DNA of 64,000 nt from Levilactobacillus tujiorum (lineage in GTDB: Bacteria > Bacillota > Bacilli > Lactobacillales > Lactobacillaceae). A program made the translations under genes and the position numbers. The notes below the pieces were generated by a model that was not told the origin of the DNA, searched no databases, and saw nothing but the letters and a program-made list of their open reading frames with translations. Below, in pieces: positions 36,880-46,779 of the stretch. The stretch's first letter is position 1; the number at the start of each line of letters is the position of its first letter. The DNA lies in assembly GCF_012641185.1 (NCBI RefSeq), contig NZ_JAAXLK010000008.1, positions 59,450 through 123,449 of the forward strand, in the 5' to 3' direction.

Positions 36880-37797
36880 ATGAAGAAATGGTTTATCGCC
36901 CTTGCTGGTTTGTTACTGACGGTAACGCTTGCTGGCTGTGGGAACCAAACCGTTGCCACTACTAGTGGTGGTAAGATCACCGAAAGTGCTTATTACAGCA
37001 GCCTGAAGGGAACTTCTTCTGGTAAGCAAGTTCTGCAACAGATGATCCTGAACAAAGTCTTGGAAAAACAATATGGTGACAAGGTTAAGAAGTCCGAAGT
37101 TACCAAGCAGTTTAACACTTACAAGGCCCAATACGGTTCATCATTCAAGAGCGTGCTTGCCCAAAGTGGTATGACGGAATCCGGTTTAAAGACTGAAATC
37201 CGTTCTAACTTACTCTTGAAGGAAGCTGTTAAGGACAACGTCAAGATTTCTGACGCACAATACAAGAAGCAATTCAAGAGCTACGAACCAGAAGTCACGG
37301 TTGCCCACATCTTAGTTTCTAAGAAGTCCACTGCTGAAAAAGTTATCAGTGAATTGAAGGACACCAAGAAGAGCGACATGACGAGTGAATTCACCAAGTT
37401 AGCTAAGAAGTACTCCACTGATACTGCTACCAAGAACAAGGGTGGTAAGTTGAGCGCCTTCGATAGCACCGATACTTCCCTGGACTCAACCTTCAAGAAG
37501 GCTGCCTTCAAGCTGAAGACTGGTGACTACACCGCTACGCCTGTTAAGACGCAATACGGTTACCATGTCATCTTGATGTTGAAGAACCCTGGTAAGGGTA
37601 CGCTTAACCAACACAAGGCTGAACTCAAGAAGCAAATCATTGACAACGACATGAATGATTCTACGATCCTTCACAACGTGGTTGCCAAGGTCTTGAAGAA
37701 GGGTGACGTTTCCATCAAGGATAACGATTTGAAGAACATCTTGTCTGATTACTTATCATCAAGCAAGTCTTCCTCAGCTACCTCATCTTCTAAGTAA
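36880..37797 (+). CDS. prsA: Peptidyl-prolyl isomerase lipoprotein PrsA (foldase)
   Basis: 305 residues. Lipoprotein signal with lipobox LAGC (Cys20), so it is anchored outside the membrane, where it folds secreted proteins. A parvulin (PpiC) domain spans about residues 125-230 ([18 protein letters not shown] through YGYHVILML). The C-terminus is Ser-rich. The start at MKKWFIAL (36880) begins the signal peptide; an ATG six codons upstream is less likely. Codon use is strongly biased to AAG and GGT, suggesting high expression. Confidence 0.94.
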   Translation: MKKWFIALAGLLLTVTLAGCGNQTVATTSGGKITESAYYSSLKGTSSGKQVLQQMILNKVLEKQYGDKVKKSEVTKQFNTYKAQYGSSFKSVLAQSGMTESGLKTEIRSNLLLKEAVKDNVKISDAQYKKQFKSYEPEVTVAHILVSKKSTAEKVISELKDTKKSDMTSEFTKLAKKYSTDTATKNKGGKLSAFDSTDTSLDSTFKKAAFKLKTGDYTATPVKTQYGYHVILMLKNPGKGTLNQHKAELKKQIIDNDMNDSTILHNVVAKVLKKGDVSIKDNDLKNILSDYLSSSKSSSATSSSK

Positions 37798-37805
37798 TTG
37801 AGAAT

Positions 37806-37844
37806 TAAAAAAACGTTAGTCAGCGATGACTAGCGTTTTTTTTT
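37806..37844. terminator. Terminator after prsA
   Basis: ACGTTAGTCA-GCGA-TGACTAGCGT with one mismatch, flanked by A-run and nine T; works on the plus strand and probably on the minus. Confidence 0.9.
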
Positions 37845-37921
37845 CGCAAAAATACCTCAGATTAGCAAAGAATGGCGCCGTTAAATTAGATCGAACTAGC
37901 CGCACTCTGGGTGCTAGCCGA

Positions 37922-38350
37922 CTAGTCCCGGTCATACTTTTGCCAAAGATAGTAATATTGGCAATTGCTAGCGACCATAACCAGCAGTAGCAGTCCCAAA
38001 ATGATGTTACCAAACGTCGTTACCGTTAGCTGCCAGTCTGGACTCTTCAAAACAAAAACCACCAGTATTAATAAGAACATCCCTTGGAGCAGTGTATTCA
38101 TGCAGGCGTTATGGACGCGTAAGGCCACTGCCTTGTCGCGTTCATCATCGACAAAATAAAGACCGCTTATTTTCTTGATCCCCAACCGATTGAGGTACCA
38201 CATGAGCCCTGCTAAATTTGCTGAGATAAGTAAGACGACCATCAAGTTCAACCAAACTGGCATGTCGACCCAAAATAAAATTCCCAAGATGACGAAAGTT
38301 AAATTATTATTCCAAAAAGTAAACCGAACAATTCGCTGTGCACGGGTCAT
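37922..38350 (-). CDS. Four-helix membrane protein, unknown function, partner of the HTH gene
   Basis: 142 residues with about four hydrophobic segments (NNLTFVILGILFWVD, WLNLMVVLLISANLAGLMWY, LQGMFLLILVVFVL, FGNIILGLLLLVMVAS). It starts on the base adjacent to the stop of the HTH regulator, so the two are translationally coupled. Such HTH plus small membrane protein pairs are common in Gram-positive bacteria; the function is unknown. Confidence 0.75.
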   Translation of the reverse strand: MTRAQRIVRFTFWNNNLTFVILGILFWVDMPVWLNLMVVLLISANLAGLMWYLNRLGIKKISGLYFVDDERDKAVALRVHNACMNTLLQGMFLLILVVFVLKSPDWQLTVTTFGNIILGLLLLVMVASNCQYYYLWQKYDRD

Positions 38351-38557
38351 TTAGCCCTCCCCCTTCGACTGGTACATAAATAACGTATCCACTGTGGTGT
38401 TTAAGATCTCTGCAAGTTTGAAAGCTAAAGTTAAGGATGGATCGTACTTATCATTCTCGATAGCATTAATGGTTTGCCGCGTCACATCGGCAAGCTCAGC
38501 AATTGCCGCTTGTGACAATTTCAACTGCTTACGCCGAACGGCAATACTATTGCGCAT
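38351..38557 (-). CDS. XRE-family HTH regulator
   Basis: 68 residues, essentially one helix-turn-helix domain: LSQAAIAELADVTRQTINAIEND, then YDPSLTLAFKLAEIL. It resembles the YozG/XRE type usually coded with a membrane protein. Sites of the form TGTCAAAA around its promoter suggest autoregulation. Confidence 0.87.
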   Translation of the reverse strand: MRNSIAVRRKQLKLSQAAIAELADVTRQTINAIENDKYDPSLTLAFKLAEILNTTVDTLFMYQSKGEG

Positions 38558-38577
38558 TATTTATCACCCTCTCAAAA

Positions 38578-38645
38578 TGTCAAAAACTTTTGACACTTAT
38601 AGTAAAACATGTTTGTCAGTAAATGTAAATAGTTTTTGACATTTT
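38578..38645 (-). promoter_or_regulatory. Promoter with flanking TGTCAAAA operators for the HTH gene
   Basis: TGTCAAAAACTTTTGACA (38578-38595) is an inverted repeat, and a further TTTTTGACA half-site lies at 38632-38640. Between them, on the minus strand, is a TATAAG -10 with an ATTTAC-like -35 at 17 bases. Position relative to the gene fits negative autoregulation. Confidence 0.55.
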
Positions 38646-38770
38646 GCCCCGATGATCGCCATGCTCCCCACCTTAACAACGCACGTGGCGTCAAAACGAG
38701 CGGGTCTTCCATCCTGAATCGTCCCCACATCCCTGACAGCCGGAGCGTGGACAATTTAATCTAGTCACTC

Positions 38771-38814
38771 AAAAAGCGTGATCGCCCTCTCTTCAAGTAG
38801 CGATCACGCTTTTT
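38771..38814. terminator. Terminator after yhaM
   Basis: AAAAAGCGTGATCGC (38771-38785) and GCGATCACGCTTTTT (38800-38814), a perfect 15-bp stem with A and T flanks. Confidence 0.92.
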
Positions 38815-38827
38815 AATTTTGACCTGC

Positions 38828-39814
38828 TTATTTTTCCTGAGGATCAGCCGGGGCTTGTGACGTATCCGTCGTTGGTCGGTAAAAGCGGCGGCCGTCCAAC
38901 GCAAAGACCCGTTCTGAGAATTCACCCGGTTCGGTGTGTTCTACCACCGTATCCAGCATCATAATAGACGCGTCTAACTCATCCAATTGATGCAAGACAT
39001 CCGCCTCCCGGAGCGCCGGCCGCACTGGCGATCCGTATTCCAACAGGCCGTGGTGACTCAAAATCATATGCCGCAGGAGCAAAACGTCCTCTGCTTGCGG
39101 GTCTAGCTTCAACGGCGTGCATGCTCGTACGAGTTCCCCATCAATCAATACAATGTGTCCGACTAAGTTTCCAGCCAACGTATAGGTGGTTGACTGTGGA
39201 CCAGACAACTCGATGGTCTTTCCTAAATCATGGAGAATCGCACCAGCAAACAAGAGCGGCGCATTCAGATCCGGGTACTGTTTCGTTACGGCATGCGCTA
39301 ACTTCAGAATTGAAATGGTATGAAACGCCAGCCCGCCTTTAAAGGCATGGTGATTACTCTTGGCCGCTGGAAAAGTGAAGAATTGATCCTGATACTCACT
39401 CAGCAACTTCCGAACTAACCGATTCCAAGTCGGCTGGGTAATCTCAAAAATCGTCTGATTGATGTAATCTTCCATTGCCGCCCGACTCATGGGTGCCTGT
39501 TCAATAAATAGCTCTGGATCAGCCGGTTCTCCCGGTTTAGCTAACCGCAAGTGGAAAATTTTAATCTGGGGATGGGTTTGATAATTTTCCCGTTTACCTT
39601 GAAGGTGCACGATCTTCCCTGCCACATAGTTAGTCACGTCTTCATCAGAAGCATCCCAATATTTTCCAGAGATTTCACCAGACCGATCCTCAAAAATCAA
39701 GGCGATATACTGCTTGCCATTCTTTGCTACCCGAACATCGGCAGACTTAAGAAGTACAAACAGATCAACTGCCTCATCCACCGCATAATCCATTAATTGT
39801 TTTGTCGCTGCCAT
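38828..39814 (-). CDS. yhaM: 3'-5' exoribonuclease YhaM
   Basis: 328 residues. N-terminal OB-fold (ADVRVAKNGKQYIALIFEDRSGEISGK is its core) and an HD phosphohydrolase domain with LHDLGKT (His195-Asp196) and LSHHGLLEYGS. Metal-dependent exonuclease on RNA and single-stranded DNA. The start follows AGGAGGG just upstream of 39814. It is the last gene of the yhaO-yhaN-yhaM unit. Confidence 0.94.
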   Translation of the reverse strand: MAATKQLMDYAVDEAVDLFVLLKSADVRVAKNGKQYIALIFEDRSGEISGKYWDASDEDVTNYVAGKIVHLQGKRENYQTHPQIKIFHLRLAKPGEPADPELFIEQAPMSRAAMEDYINQTIFEITQPTWNRLVRKLLSEYQDQFFTFPAAKSNHHAFKGGLAFHTISILKLAHAVTKQYPDLNAPLLFAGAILHDLGKTIELSGPQSTTYTLAGNLVGHIVLIDGELVRACTPLKLDPQAEDVLLLRHMILSHHGLLEYGSPVRPALREADVLHQLDELDASIMMLDTVVEHTEPGEFSERVFALDGRRFYRPTTDTSQAPADPQEK

Positions 39815-39824
39815 GCTAGCCCTC

Positions 39825-42449
39825 CTAATCCGTTAAGTTCATTAAATTTTCTGTCGGTAACCCCGCTGCAACCTGCGCATCCGCCGTCAGTAGAATAACC
39901 TGAACGTGACGACTGATGTCAGCTAACAGGCGATAAGCCGCCTGCCGTCGTTGCGCATCAAAATTCACCAAACCATCATCAATCACTACGGGCATGGCTA
40001 CCTGCTGGGCCATCACGACTGCAAAGGCCAACTTAATCGCAAAATCAAGCTGTTCCGCCGTTCCACGGGATAGTTGCGATACTAACCGCCAATCGCCATC
40101 CTGCCGCCGTACCCGTAAGTCAGTTGAAGTGAGTTCAATTTCAGTATACCGGTTTTCCGTCAGTTTACCATAGAATTGACTAGCCGTTTTAACGATCTGG
40201 GGTAACCGATCCCCCGAAGCCGCTGCCAAAGTCGCCGCAATCCACTGACTCACCAGTCGATCCACCAACCACTGCTGCGTGACCGCTTGCATCTGGGCTT
40301 CCAGGTTGGCCAACCGCTGCCGCAACGTTGCCTGGGTGCCACTCGCCGTCAAATGCTCCAGCTGGCCAGCAACCGTGGCTAATCGCGCGGTCACCGTATC
40401 CAGTTGATGTTGCAACGCGACCACTTGGTTGGTGGCCGCCGTCGCCTGGCTCATCAAATCTGCATGGGTCGTTACCTGCTGGAGTTTAGCCAACTGTGAC
40501 CCCATCTGTTGGGCCAAGGCGGTCCGCTGTGCGGTGAGATTCTCATGCTCACGTGCCTGTTGGTAGCGTTGATAAAAGGCCGTTGCGCTCCGCAAATTAC
40601 GCGTCTGCAAAAAGGTCGTGATGGCGCGTTGGGCCTGATCAACCGCCGTCTGCTCCCGCTTCAATCGGGTCGCGGTTGCTGCGACGTCACTCTCCTGATG
40701 CTGTAATTTCTGCTGCGTGTTCTGCAACGCCTGGAGCTGGGTTAATACCTCACTAAAGTCGACCCCCGCTAACGTGGGCAAGGCGGCCTGAACCGCTGCC
40801 CTGAAAGTCTCCACCTGCTGGGCAACGGTGGTTAATTGGGCCGTCGTTGCTTCAATTCGTTGGGTTAACCGATCCCACTCAACAATTGCCTTCTGGGCTG
40901 CCGACCACTGCTCAACGGGTAAATTCCCTAATCCATGAGCATCACCAATGTCATCCAGTTCACTGGTCAACTGATCCATCGTCCGACTGCCCTCTCGCAA
41001 CTGGGCCTGAACGTCGCGAATATCATCTTCCAACGTCTGTTGCTGCCGGCTAGCCGGCGTACTACTATCCACGATAAAGACGCCGTAATACCCCACAGCT
41101 ACCCCGAGAAGAGCCCCTGCTAGTTTAAAAATCGTGGCGGGTAAAAACATCGACCCCACCAAAACAACGAGGCCAGCCGCTAGCCAACCTATCTGCTTAT
41201 CCGCCAACGGGTTAGATTGCCGCTGGCGTCCCGGTTGCTGTTGCCGGTATTGCTCATTTAACTGATTAAGTGATTGCTGTAAGCGTCGGCGTTTTTGCGT
41301 TGCCAGCGTTAACTTAGCCGCCAATTGCTGCACGCGTTGCGTTGTGGCGAGTGAGAAAGCTCGTGGCATTTGACCCTGTACCGCGTATTGCTGTTCCAGA
41401 GTGGTCGCGCGTTGCTGCAGATCTTGGCGGTCCTGCTGCAAGCGGCGCCGTTCGCGTTCCGCAATGGTAATATCTGGCAATTGGTTGAGTAAGGGATCGA
41501 CCTGCGCCGTCACCAGTAGGTACTGTTGAAATAAAGGTGGCAGCTGGGCCTGCTCCTGTAATTGCGCTAACTGGGTCTGCGTCTCTTGTCGTGCAGCCGT
41601 GGTCGCCTTGACTTGATTTTCCAGTCGTTCCAGCGTGGCCGCATCGCGTTCCTGAAAACCATCGGGCACGGGAGCCATTGCGGCATCCAGCTTTTGCCAT
41701 TGCTGAAAGATAGGCCACATGGCCAGTTGTTGATCATACTGACTGGCGATCTCCCGCTGAACCTTTAATTGTTGCCGCAAGTGAGCTTGCTGGTGACGTT
41801 GCTCGGTCTGTTCCTTAAGTAGTCCCCAATAGGTCTCATAAGTGGCATTGGCCTTAGTCAACTTAGCCGTCAACTCCTGATGCGCCTGCAACAGCTGATT
41901 CAACTGCGGCTTGCGACCTTGCGGCTTATATAAGGCCTCTGCTGAGCGATCCAGTCGTTGCGCTTGCTGTAACCAAAAATCACTGCCCACCGCACCAACG
42001 TGACGTAAGCGATCAATCAATTCCTGTTTGGAAGCCGAGAAGACCGTACTCAGCTGAGGTTCCGTGATGGCGTAGACATTCTTGAACAGTTGACTATCTA
42101 CCGGGGCCAATAGCCGTGGCAGGTTGGCCGCTGGCAAGTCCAAATCGAGGGTACAATTGTGTAAGGTGACCTTACCGCCCCGCGGACCATCCACTCGGCT
42201 GACCAGGTAATCCGTCCCGGCCAAAGTCATCACCACTTCGCCACCAAACCGACTGCCGTCTAACGGTTCGTAGCGCAATTCCGGATGCTTCTTGGTCGGA
42301 AAGCCAAACAGAATGGCACTGATGAACTGGGTCAGCGTAGATTTTCCCGCTTCATTGGGACCCAGCATGACGTTGAATCCTGCTGTTAACGAAAACGTCC
42401 GGTCATGAAATTTGCCGAAACCGTAGATTGTCAGCCGTTTAAGATACAT
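39825..42449 (-). CDS. yhaN: YhaN-like ATPase (SbcC/Rad50-like, coiled coil)
   Basis: 874 residues. N-terminal Walker A GPNEAGKST, two long coiled-coil arms very rich in Gln and Ala, a short central hydrophobic segment (WLAAGLVVLVGSMFLPATIF), and a C-terminal ABC signature plus Walker B region (LSRGTAEQLDFAIKLAFAVVMAQ, MPVVIDDGLVNFD). Paired with YhaO like SbcC with SbcD, probably in DNA end processing. The central hydrophobic span is a known oddity of YhaN. ATG 42449 is preferred because AGGAGG abuts the ATG at 42455. Overlaps yhaO by 11 bases. Confidence 0.88.
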   Translation of the reverse strand: MYLKRLTIYGFGKFHDRTFSLTAGFNVMLGPNEAGKSTLTQFISAILFGFPTKKHPELRYEPLDGSRFGGEVVMTLAGTDYLVSRVDGPRGGKVTLHNCTLDLDLPAANLPRLLAPVDSQLFKNVYAITEPQLSTVFSASKQELIDRLRHVGAVGSDFWLQQAQRLDRSAEALYKPQGRKPQLNQLLQAHQELTAKLTKANATYETYWGLLKEQTEQRHQQAHLRQQLKVQREIASQYDQQLAMWPIFQQWQKLDAAMAPVPDGFQERDAATLERLENQVKATTAARQETQTQLAQLQEQAQLPPLFQQYLLVTAQVDPLLNQLPDITIAERERRRLQQDRQDLQQRATTLEQQYAVQGQMPRAFSLATTQRVQQLAAKLTLATQKRRRLQQSLNQLNEQYRQQQPGRQRQSNPLADKQIGWLAAGLVVLVGSMFLPATIFKLAGALLGVAVGYYGVFIVDSSTPASRQQQTLEDDIRDVQAQLREGSRTMDQLTSELDDIGDAHGLGNLPVEQWSAAQKAIVEWDRLTQRIEATTAQLTTVAQQVETFRAAVQAALPTLAGVDFSEVLTQLQALQNTQQKLQHQESDVAATATRLKREQTAVDQAQRAITTFLQTRNLRSATAFYQRYQQAREHENLTAQRTALAQQMGSQLAKLQQVTTHADLMSQATAATNQVVALQHQLDTVTARLATVAGQLEHLTASGTQATLRQRLANLEAQMQAVTQQWLVDRLVSQWIAATLAAASGDRLPQIVKTASQFYGKLTENRYTEIELTSTDLRVRRQDGDWRLVSQLSRGTAEQLDFAIKLAFAVVMAQQVAMPVVIDDGLVNFDAQRRQAAYRLLADISRHVQVILLTADAQVAAGLPTENLMNLTD

Positions 42450-43659
42450 GGTCATCCTCCTCTCCCATTAGTCGCGCCAACTGTTGTCGGGCCGCGCGTT
42501 CCAACTCATCACTCGTCTGTTGCTGAACAAACCAGTCAGCCAAAGCCGGCTCCTGCGCTAATTTGCCAAATAACGATTGTAGGTTGGTCGGGGTAAACAC
42601 ACTGGCCGCACCTTGATCCCAATACTGTTCATCCAGCTGCGGCGCCTCAATCTTGACAGGCTGGTCGTTCAACACCACCGCCACGATGTAACGGTTGGCG
42701 GCCCGCATCACCCGCTGCTGCGTCCGTTGCCAGAGCGTAAGCCAATCCCCGCTGGCTAACTGTGCGGTATCTTCATCAGATAGTTGTTGCGCTAACCGAA
42801 TGACCACCGTGGTCAGCGTCAACCGTTGGGCGGCGTGGTCACTTAGCCAAGCCACTAGCTGCTGGCTAAGTGCCGTCAACGTGTCCGTCTCGGAAAGGGT
42901 CAGCTGACACGTCTCCCAGAGAATCTCGGCCGTGCTAAAGAAAGTCGGCCGCAACGTCTGCCCGTCGCTGGTGACCAGATAAGCCCCTCGGTCACCCGCT
43001 TCCTTGACTGATCGGCCCTGCGTATTGCCCGCGTAAATGACCGGTGGCTGCTGGTTTAGGCATTGATGCTGATGGATATGTCCTAACGCCCAGTAGTCGT
43101 ACCGTTTTTCCAACAATTCATTCACTGTAAACGGGGCATAGTGGGCCTCGCCACCTGAATTAACTGCCCCATGCAGCATGCCAATATGCCAATCAGTGGC
43201 TGCCCGGGCTGGGAAATCTCCCGTCTGATCGGTTGCCACCCAGCGCTGCGGGTAACTAAACCCACTGATTGCCACCGTCTCACCCGTCGTCAGGGTCAAC
43301 GTATGCGTACTGACTTGCGCGCCAAACACCGTCACATTCTCAGGATAGCTGACCGTTTGGTGTTGATCGGCCAAATAATCGTGATTGCCAAAACTAATAA
43401 AAATCGGAATATGAGCATCATTGAGTCGTTCAAATTGCTTAAATAAGTATGCTTGCGCCGCAACGCTTTGCTCCGCACGATCGAATAAATCGCCGGTTAA
43501 TAAAACAAAATCAACCTTTTCAGCCAGCGCCCGGTCAAAGACCCGAGTTGCCGCTCGAAACGTTGACTCGCGAACCTGCGTGAGCAAGACATTCGGCAAG
43601 TGTTGTAGTCCCAAGAATGGACTATCTAAATGTAAATCAGCCGCATGAATAAACTTCAT
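42439..43659 (-). CDS. yhaO: YhaO-like metallophosphoesterase (SbcD/Mre11-like)
   Basis: 406 residues. Calcineurin-like nuclease motifs in order: HAADLHLDSPF, LLTGDLFDR, SFGNHDYL, GMLHGAVNS and ALGHIHQHQ. These are the metal-binding motifs of SbcD/Mre11 nucleases. Works with the ATPase YhaN encoded immediately downstream. The order yhaO-yhaN-yhaM is conserved. Confidence 0.92.
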   Translation of the reverse strand: MKFIHAADLHLDSPFLGLQHLPNVLLTQVRESTFRAATRVFDRALAEKVDFVLLTGDLFDRAEQSVAAQAYLFKQFERLNDAHIPIFISFGNHDYLADQHQTVSYPENVTVFGAQVSTHTLTLTTGETVAISGFSYPQRWVATDQTGDFPARAATDWHIGMLHGAVNSGGEAHYAPFTVNELLEKRYDYWALGHIHQHQCLNQQPPVIYAGNTQGRSVKEAGDRGAYLVTSDGQTLRPTFFSTAEILWETCQLTLSETDTLTALSQQLVAWLSDHAAQRLTLTTVVIRLAQQLSDEDTAQLASGDWLTLWQRTQQRVMRAANRYIVAVVLNDQPVKIEAPQLDEQYWDQGAASVFTPTNLQSLFGKLAQEPALADWFVQQQTSDELERAARQQLARLMGEEDDHVS

Positions 43660-43789
43660 CGTTTGGGCCTACCTTTCTTTGACGATAAACTGCCAAAATA
43701 TCAGCTGGATTCGATTTCCGCAGCCCAATAACTGGGCACGCAGATTTTACGCTCGCCCATTAGCTTCGAAAACCCCAAACTGACCTGAC

Positions 43790-43839
43790 AAAAAAATCGT
43801 CGGCACCGTCTTCCCAATGGAATGGTCGCGCCGACGATT
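43790..43839 (-). terminator. Terminator after the YlbF/YmcA-family gene
   Basis: AATCGTCGGC (43795-43804) and GCCGACGATT (43830-43839), a perfect 10-bp stem, followed on the minus strand by TTTTTTT. Confidence 0.9.
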
Positions 43840-43849
43840 CTTTTTCATC

Positions 43850-44191
43850 CTAACCTTGGTAAATTGCTTGGATCGGTTGGGTAATCATCTTGTTCAAATC
43901 GGTTAACAGGTCGTTAACGCCCCGTTCCTTGTCCATCAAAGCCTTGATGGCATCCTTTTCGGAAACGCGACCGGCAACTTCTTGGACGTGCTTCATTTCT
44001 TCGTCCGTTGGTTGTTGACCTGTCATTTGTTTTTGTTGTAAGTCCATTTGAATTTGTTCAAATTCCTTAAACAACTTGTACGTTTCATCATCGGCCTTCA
44101 TCGTATCAAAAGCGGCTTGAAGATCTTTGAATTCTTGCGTTTCTTGCAAGGTTTGGGCTACTTGTTCGCCCAATGCGTGCATGTCTGCCAT
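43850..44191 (-). CDS. YlbF/YmcA family protein (YheA-like)
   Basis: 113 residues, all helical and charged: VAQTLQETQEFKDLQAAFDTM, FKEFEQIQMDLQQKQMTGQ, then QEVAGRVSEKDAIKALMDKE. Matches the YlbF/YmcA/YheA family; YlbF and YmcA themselves modulate RNase Y activity, and YheA's role is unclear. ATG follows AAGGAGG. Lies between pbp1A and yhaO, on the same strand, with its own terminator. Confidence 0.87.
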   Translation of the reverse strand: MADMHALGEQVAQTLQETQEFKDLQAAFDTMKADDETYKLFKEFEQIQMDLQQKQMTGQQPTDEEMKHVQEVAGRVSEKDAIKALMDKERGVNDLLTDLNKMITQPIQAIYQG

Positions 44192-44280
44192 TAGTGTTCC
44201 TCCTTGATGGGCATCCGCCCGGATAGGTTAATCATTCACCATTGTACCATGCTTTTGAAGACAACCCCAGCGGGTTTCAG

Positions 44281-46380
44281 CTATTCCACGTAGGATTTTG
44301 CCTTTTCCCACCAAGATTTAACCGTATTGGCGGCATTGTTGAAGGTCTTCCCGGCATTATCAATGCCATTTTGCACCTGATCCCAGATATCACTAGAACC
44401 AGAACCGGTACCGTTATTCTCCGCCTTAGCCAGGGTCGACGCATCCTTCGTGGTGAAGGACGTGCCCTTGGTATTCGGTAGAATTCCTTGCATTTCTGCC
44501 TGGAATAACGGGCCTTCGCCAGTCCCACTGACATTCTCCAAGTGATGCTTGCTACTCGTGCTGTCAAATCCTTCCCAGGTCGTCACGACCACGTCTGGCG
44601 TGTACCCGACGATCCACTTATCACGGGTGGCATCCGCATCACCATCGGCTTCCGTACTCCCGGTTTTACCGGCAATGGTATAGCCATATGGCTTGGCGCT
44701 TGCCCCGGTTCCATAGTTGAAGACGCCCATCATCATACTGGTCATCTGCTTAGCCGTCTTCTGCGACATCACTTTGGTCGTCTTAGCCTGACTATCATCG
44801 GTGCTAACCACCACGTTACCGGATGCATCAACAATCTTCCGAATGTAGTGGGCTGACGACATCGTCCCATTGTTGGCGAATGCTGTATAGGCCTGACCTA
44901 GTTGTTGCGGCGAGACCCCCGTCTTTAAGCCCCCCAAGGCCAAGGCCAAGTTCTTATCAGACTTGGTCACGGGTAAACCAAATTTCTTCACGGACTCGTA
45001 TCCCTTATCCACACCAATCTTGTTCAGTAACCAAACTGCGGGCGCATTCGTACTTTGCGCCAGTGCCTGGTACATCGGGATCTTCCCGCTGTACTGATTG
45101 CCATAGTTCTCCGGCGTGTAGTGATTGGACCCGTAAGATTTCTTTTTGTCGGTAATCTCCGAATCATAGTAGTAACCATTCTCCAACGCCGGCGTGTAGA
45201 CGGCCAGTGGCTTAATGGTTGAGCCCGGTTGTCGCTGCATCTGCGTGGCCCGGTTGTACCCCCGGAAGACGTGCTTACCCCGCCCACCGACAACGGCTTC
45301 AACGCCGCCAGTATCCGGATCAATCGCTATGCTGGCAGCTTGCACCTTGGTGCCATCACTCGCATTAGCTGGGAAATAATTGTCATTCTTAAATAGTGTC
45401 TGCATCTGCTGTTGGTTCGATTGATCCAGCGTTGTGTAGATCTTATAACCTTTGTTCATAATCTCAGATTCCGTTAAACCATACTTGCTGACGGCCTCAT
45501 TGATGACAGCATCAAAAAAGTAAGGATACTTATACGTGTTCTTGTAGGCGTAGTTATCACTCGTCGTTAAGGCCGTTGCCTGGTATTGCTTAGCCTGCTC
45601 ACTCGTAATGGCCCCGGTCTCCGCCATTAGCCCAATTACCACGTTGCGCCGCGATCTGGAGGCTGCGGGATGGTCAATCGGATTGTACGCACTAGGCGAC
45701 GTTAACATCCCCGCTAAAACCGCCGACTCCGGTACGGTTAACTTCTCTGCTGAGGTGCCAAAGTACCGCTCGGCGGCATCCTGAACGCCCCAAACCCCGT
45801 TGCCGAAGTAGGCGTTGTTGAGGTACATGGACAGAATATCTTTCTTGCTATAGACATTCTCAATTTCGATCGACAAGAAAAGTTCCTTAAACTTCCGAGT
45901 AAAGGTTTGCTCCTGCGTTAAATAAGCGTTTTTGGCCAACTGTTGGGTCAGGGTACTTCCCCCACCACTAATGTAGTTGTGGCGCAACACCTTATTCTTA
46001 GCATACAAGAAGAAAGCCCGCGCATATCCCTTAAAGGAGAATCCATATTCATGGTAGAAATTACGATCTTCCGTTGAAATCACCGCGCTCTGTACATTCG
46101 GTGAAATCCGTTTCAGCGGTACGTAAGTCCCCTTCTGCGAGTACAGGGTACCTGCCTTGCGATTGCTACGATCATAAATCTGTGTCGGGTTTTCCAGCGC
46201 TGCCTTCAGGTCGCCCACGTTGGCCGTCTTAGCCATAAACGTCAGATAACCACTCAGCAGCAGGAAGCCACTCAGCGCAATGACAATCAGCCACCGCGTT
46301 AATTGGAATCGATGCCAGAAATATTTAAAGCGAGCCTTGAATCCGGCCCCCCATTTTTGATTAGGTTGTTGGTTATTCAT
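44281..46380 (-). CDS. pbp1A: Class A penicillin-binding protein (PBP1A/2A type)
   Basis: 699 residues. A basic cytoplasmic tail, one membrane anchor (LIVIALSGFLLLSGYLTFM), a GT51 glycosyltransferase domain with STEDRNFYHEYGF and GGSTLTQQLAKN, and a transpeptidase domain with SxxK in PGSTIKPL, SxN in STNAP and KTGST. Builds and cross-links peptidoglycan at the membrane. The C-terminus is a Gly/Ser/Asn linker and short charged helix. AAGAGG precedes the start. The gene follows the structured gap at 46.4-47.1 kb. Confidence 0.94.
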   Translation of the reverse strand: MNNQQPNQKWGAGFKARFKYFWHRFQLTRWLIVIALSGFLLLSGYLTFMAKTANVGDLKAALENPTQIYDRSNRKAGTLYSQKGTYVPLKRISPNVQSAVISTEDRNFYHEYGFSFKGYARAFFLYAKNKVLRHNYISGGGSTLTQQLAKNAYLTQEQTFTRKFKELFLSIEIENVYSKKDILSMYLNNAYFGNGVWGVQDAAERYFGTSAEKLTVPESAVLAGMLTSPSAYNPIDHPAASRSRRNVVIGLMAETGAITSEQAKQYQATALTTSDNYAYKNTYKYPYFFDAVINEAVSKYGLTESEIMNKGYKIYTTLDQSNQQQMQTLFKNDNYFPANASDGTKVQAASIAIDPDTGGVEAVVGGRGKHVFRGYNRATQMQRQPGSTIKPLAVYTPALENGYYYDSEITDKKKSYGSNHYTPENYGNQYSGKIPMYQALAQSTNAPAVWLLNKIGVDKGYESVKKFGLPVTKSDKNLALALGGLKTGVSPQQLGQAYTAFANNGTMSSAHYIRKIVDASGNVVVSTDDSQAKTTKVMSQKTAKQMTSMMMGVFNYGTGASAKPYGYTIAGKTGSTEADGDADATRDKWIVGYTPDVVVTTWEGFDSTSSKHHLENVSGTGEGPLFQAEMQGILPNTKGTSFTTKDASTLAKAENNGTGSGSSDIWDQVQNGIDNAGKTFNNAANTVKSWWEKAKSYVE

Positions 46381-46565
46381 AAATAGCCTCTTCTTATCTC
46401 AAATATAATCGTGAGTATGCACCTGAAAACGATCAACGCTGGCTGATTATTCCAGCGCCGACTGCTCCTCCCCCGCGCCATATCACGTCTGGCCACTTAG
46501 CTGACCAACCCTGCGTGTTCGCTAATGCCTAGCGAAGCCACAGATAACGTCCTAAAGGTCGAAAG

Positions 46566-46608
46566 GACTAAAATCATTCCCAATGCTGAAGTGACCAGGA
46601 TTTTAGTC
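46566..46608. repeat. Hairpin with perfect 10-bp arms
   Basis: GACTAAAATC (46566-46575) and GATTTTAGTC (46599-46608), separated by 23 bases. Not followed by a T-run on either strand. Confidence 0.7.
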
Positions 46609-46779
46609 TGAAGAATAGCCTAAACCCGTCACCTGCGGCTGGCAGAGATTCCGCCTGCTGTGGGGGAACGCCTGCGGCCTGAGAGGCGGTCCTCCGGCTA
46701 CATTAGGCTTTGATTAGTAAATTGGTTTAATCACTTGGTACATCAGCAGTTAGCAAATATAGAAGACAATATCTATGCA

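Noticed and set aside
41314..41718. A 134-residue frame inside the YhaN gene on the same strand.
   Set aside because: It is a shadow of the Gln/Ala-rich coiled coil in another frame, with no ribosome-binding site.
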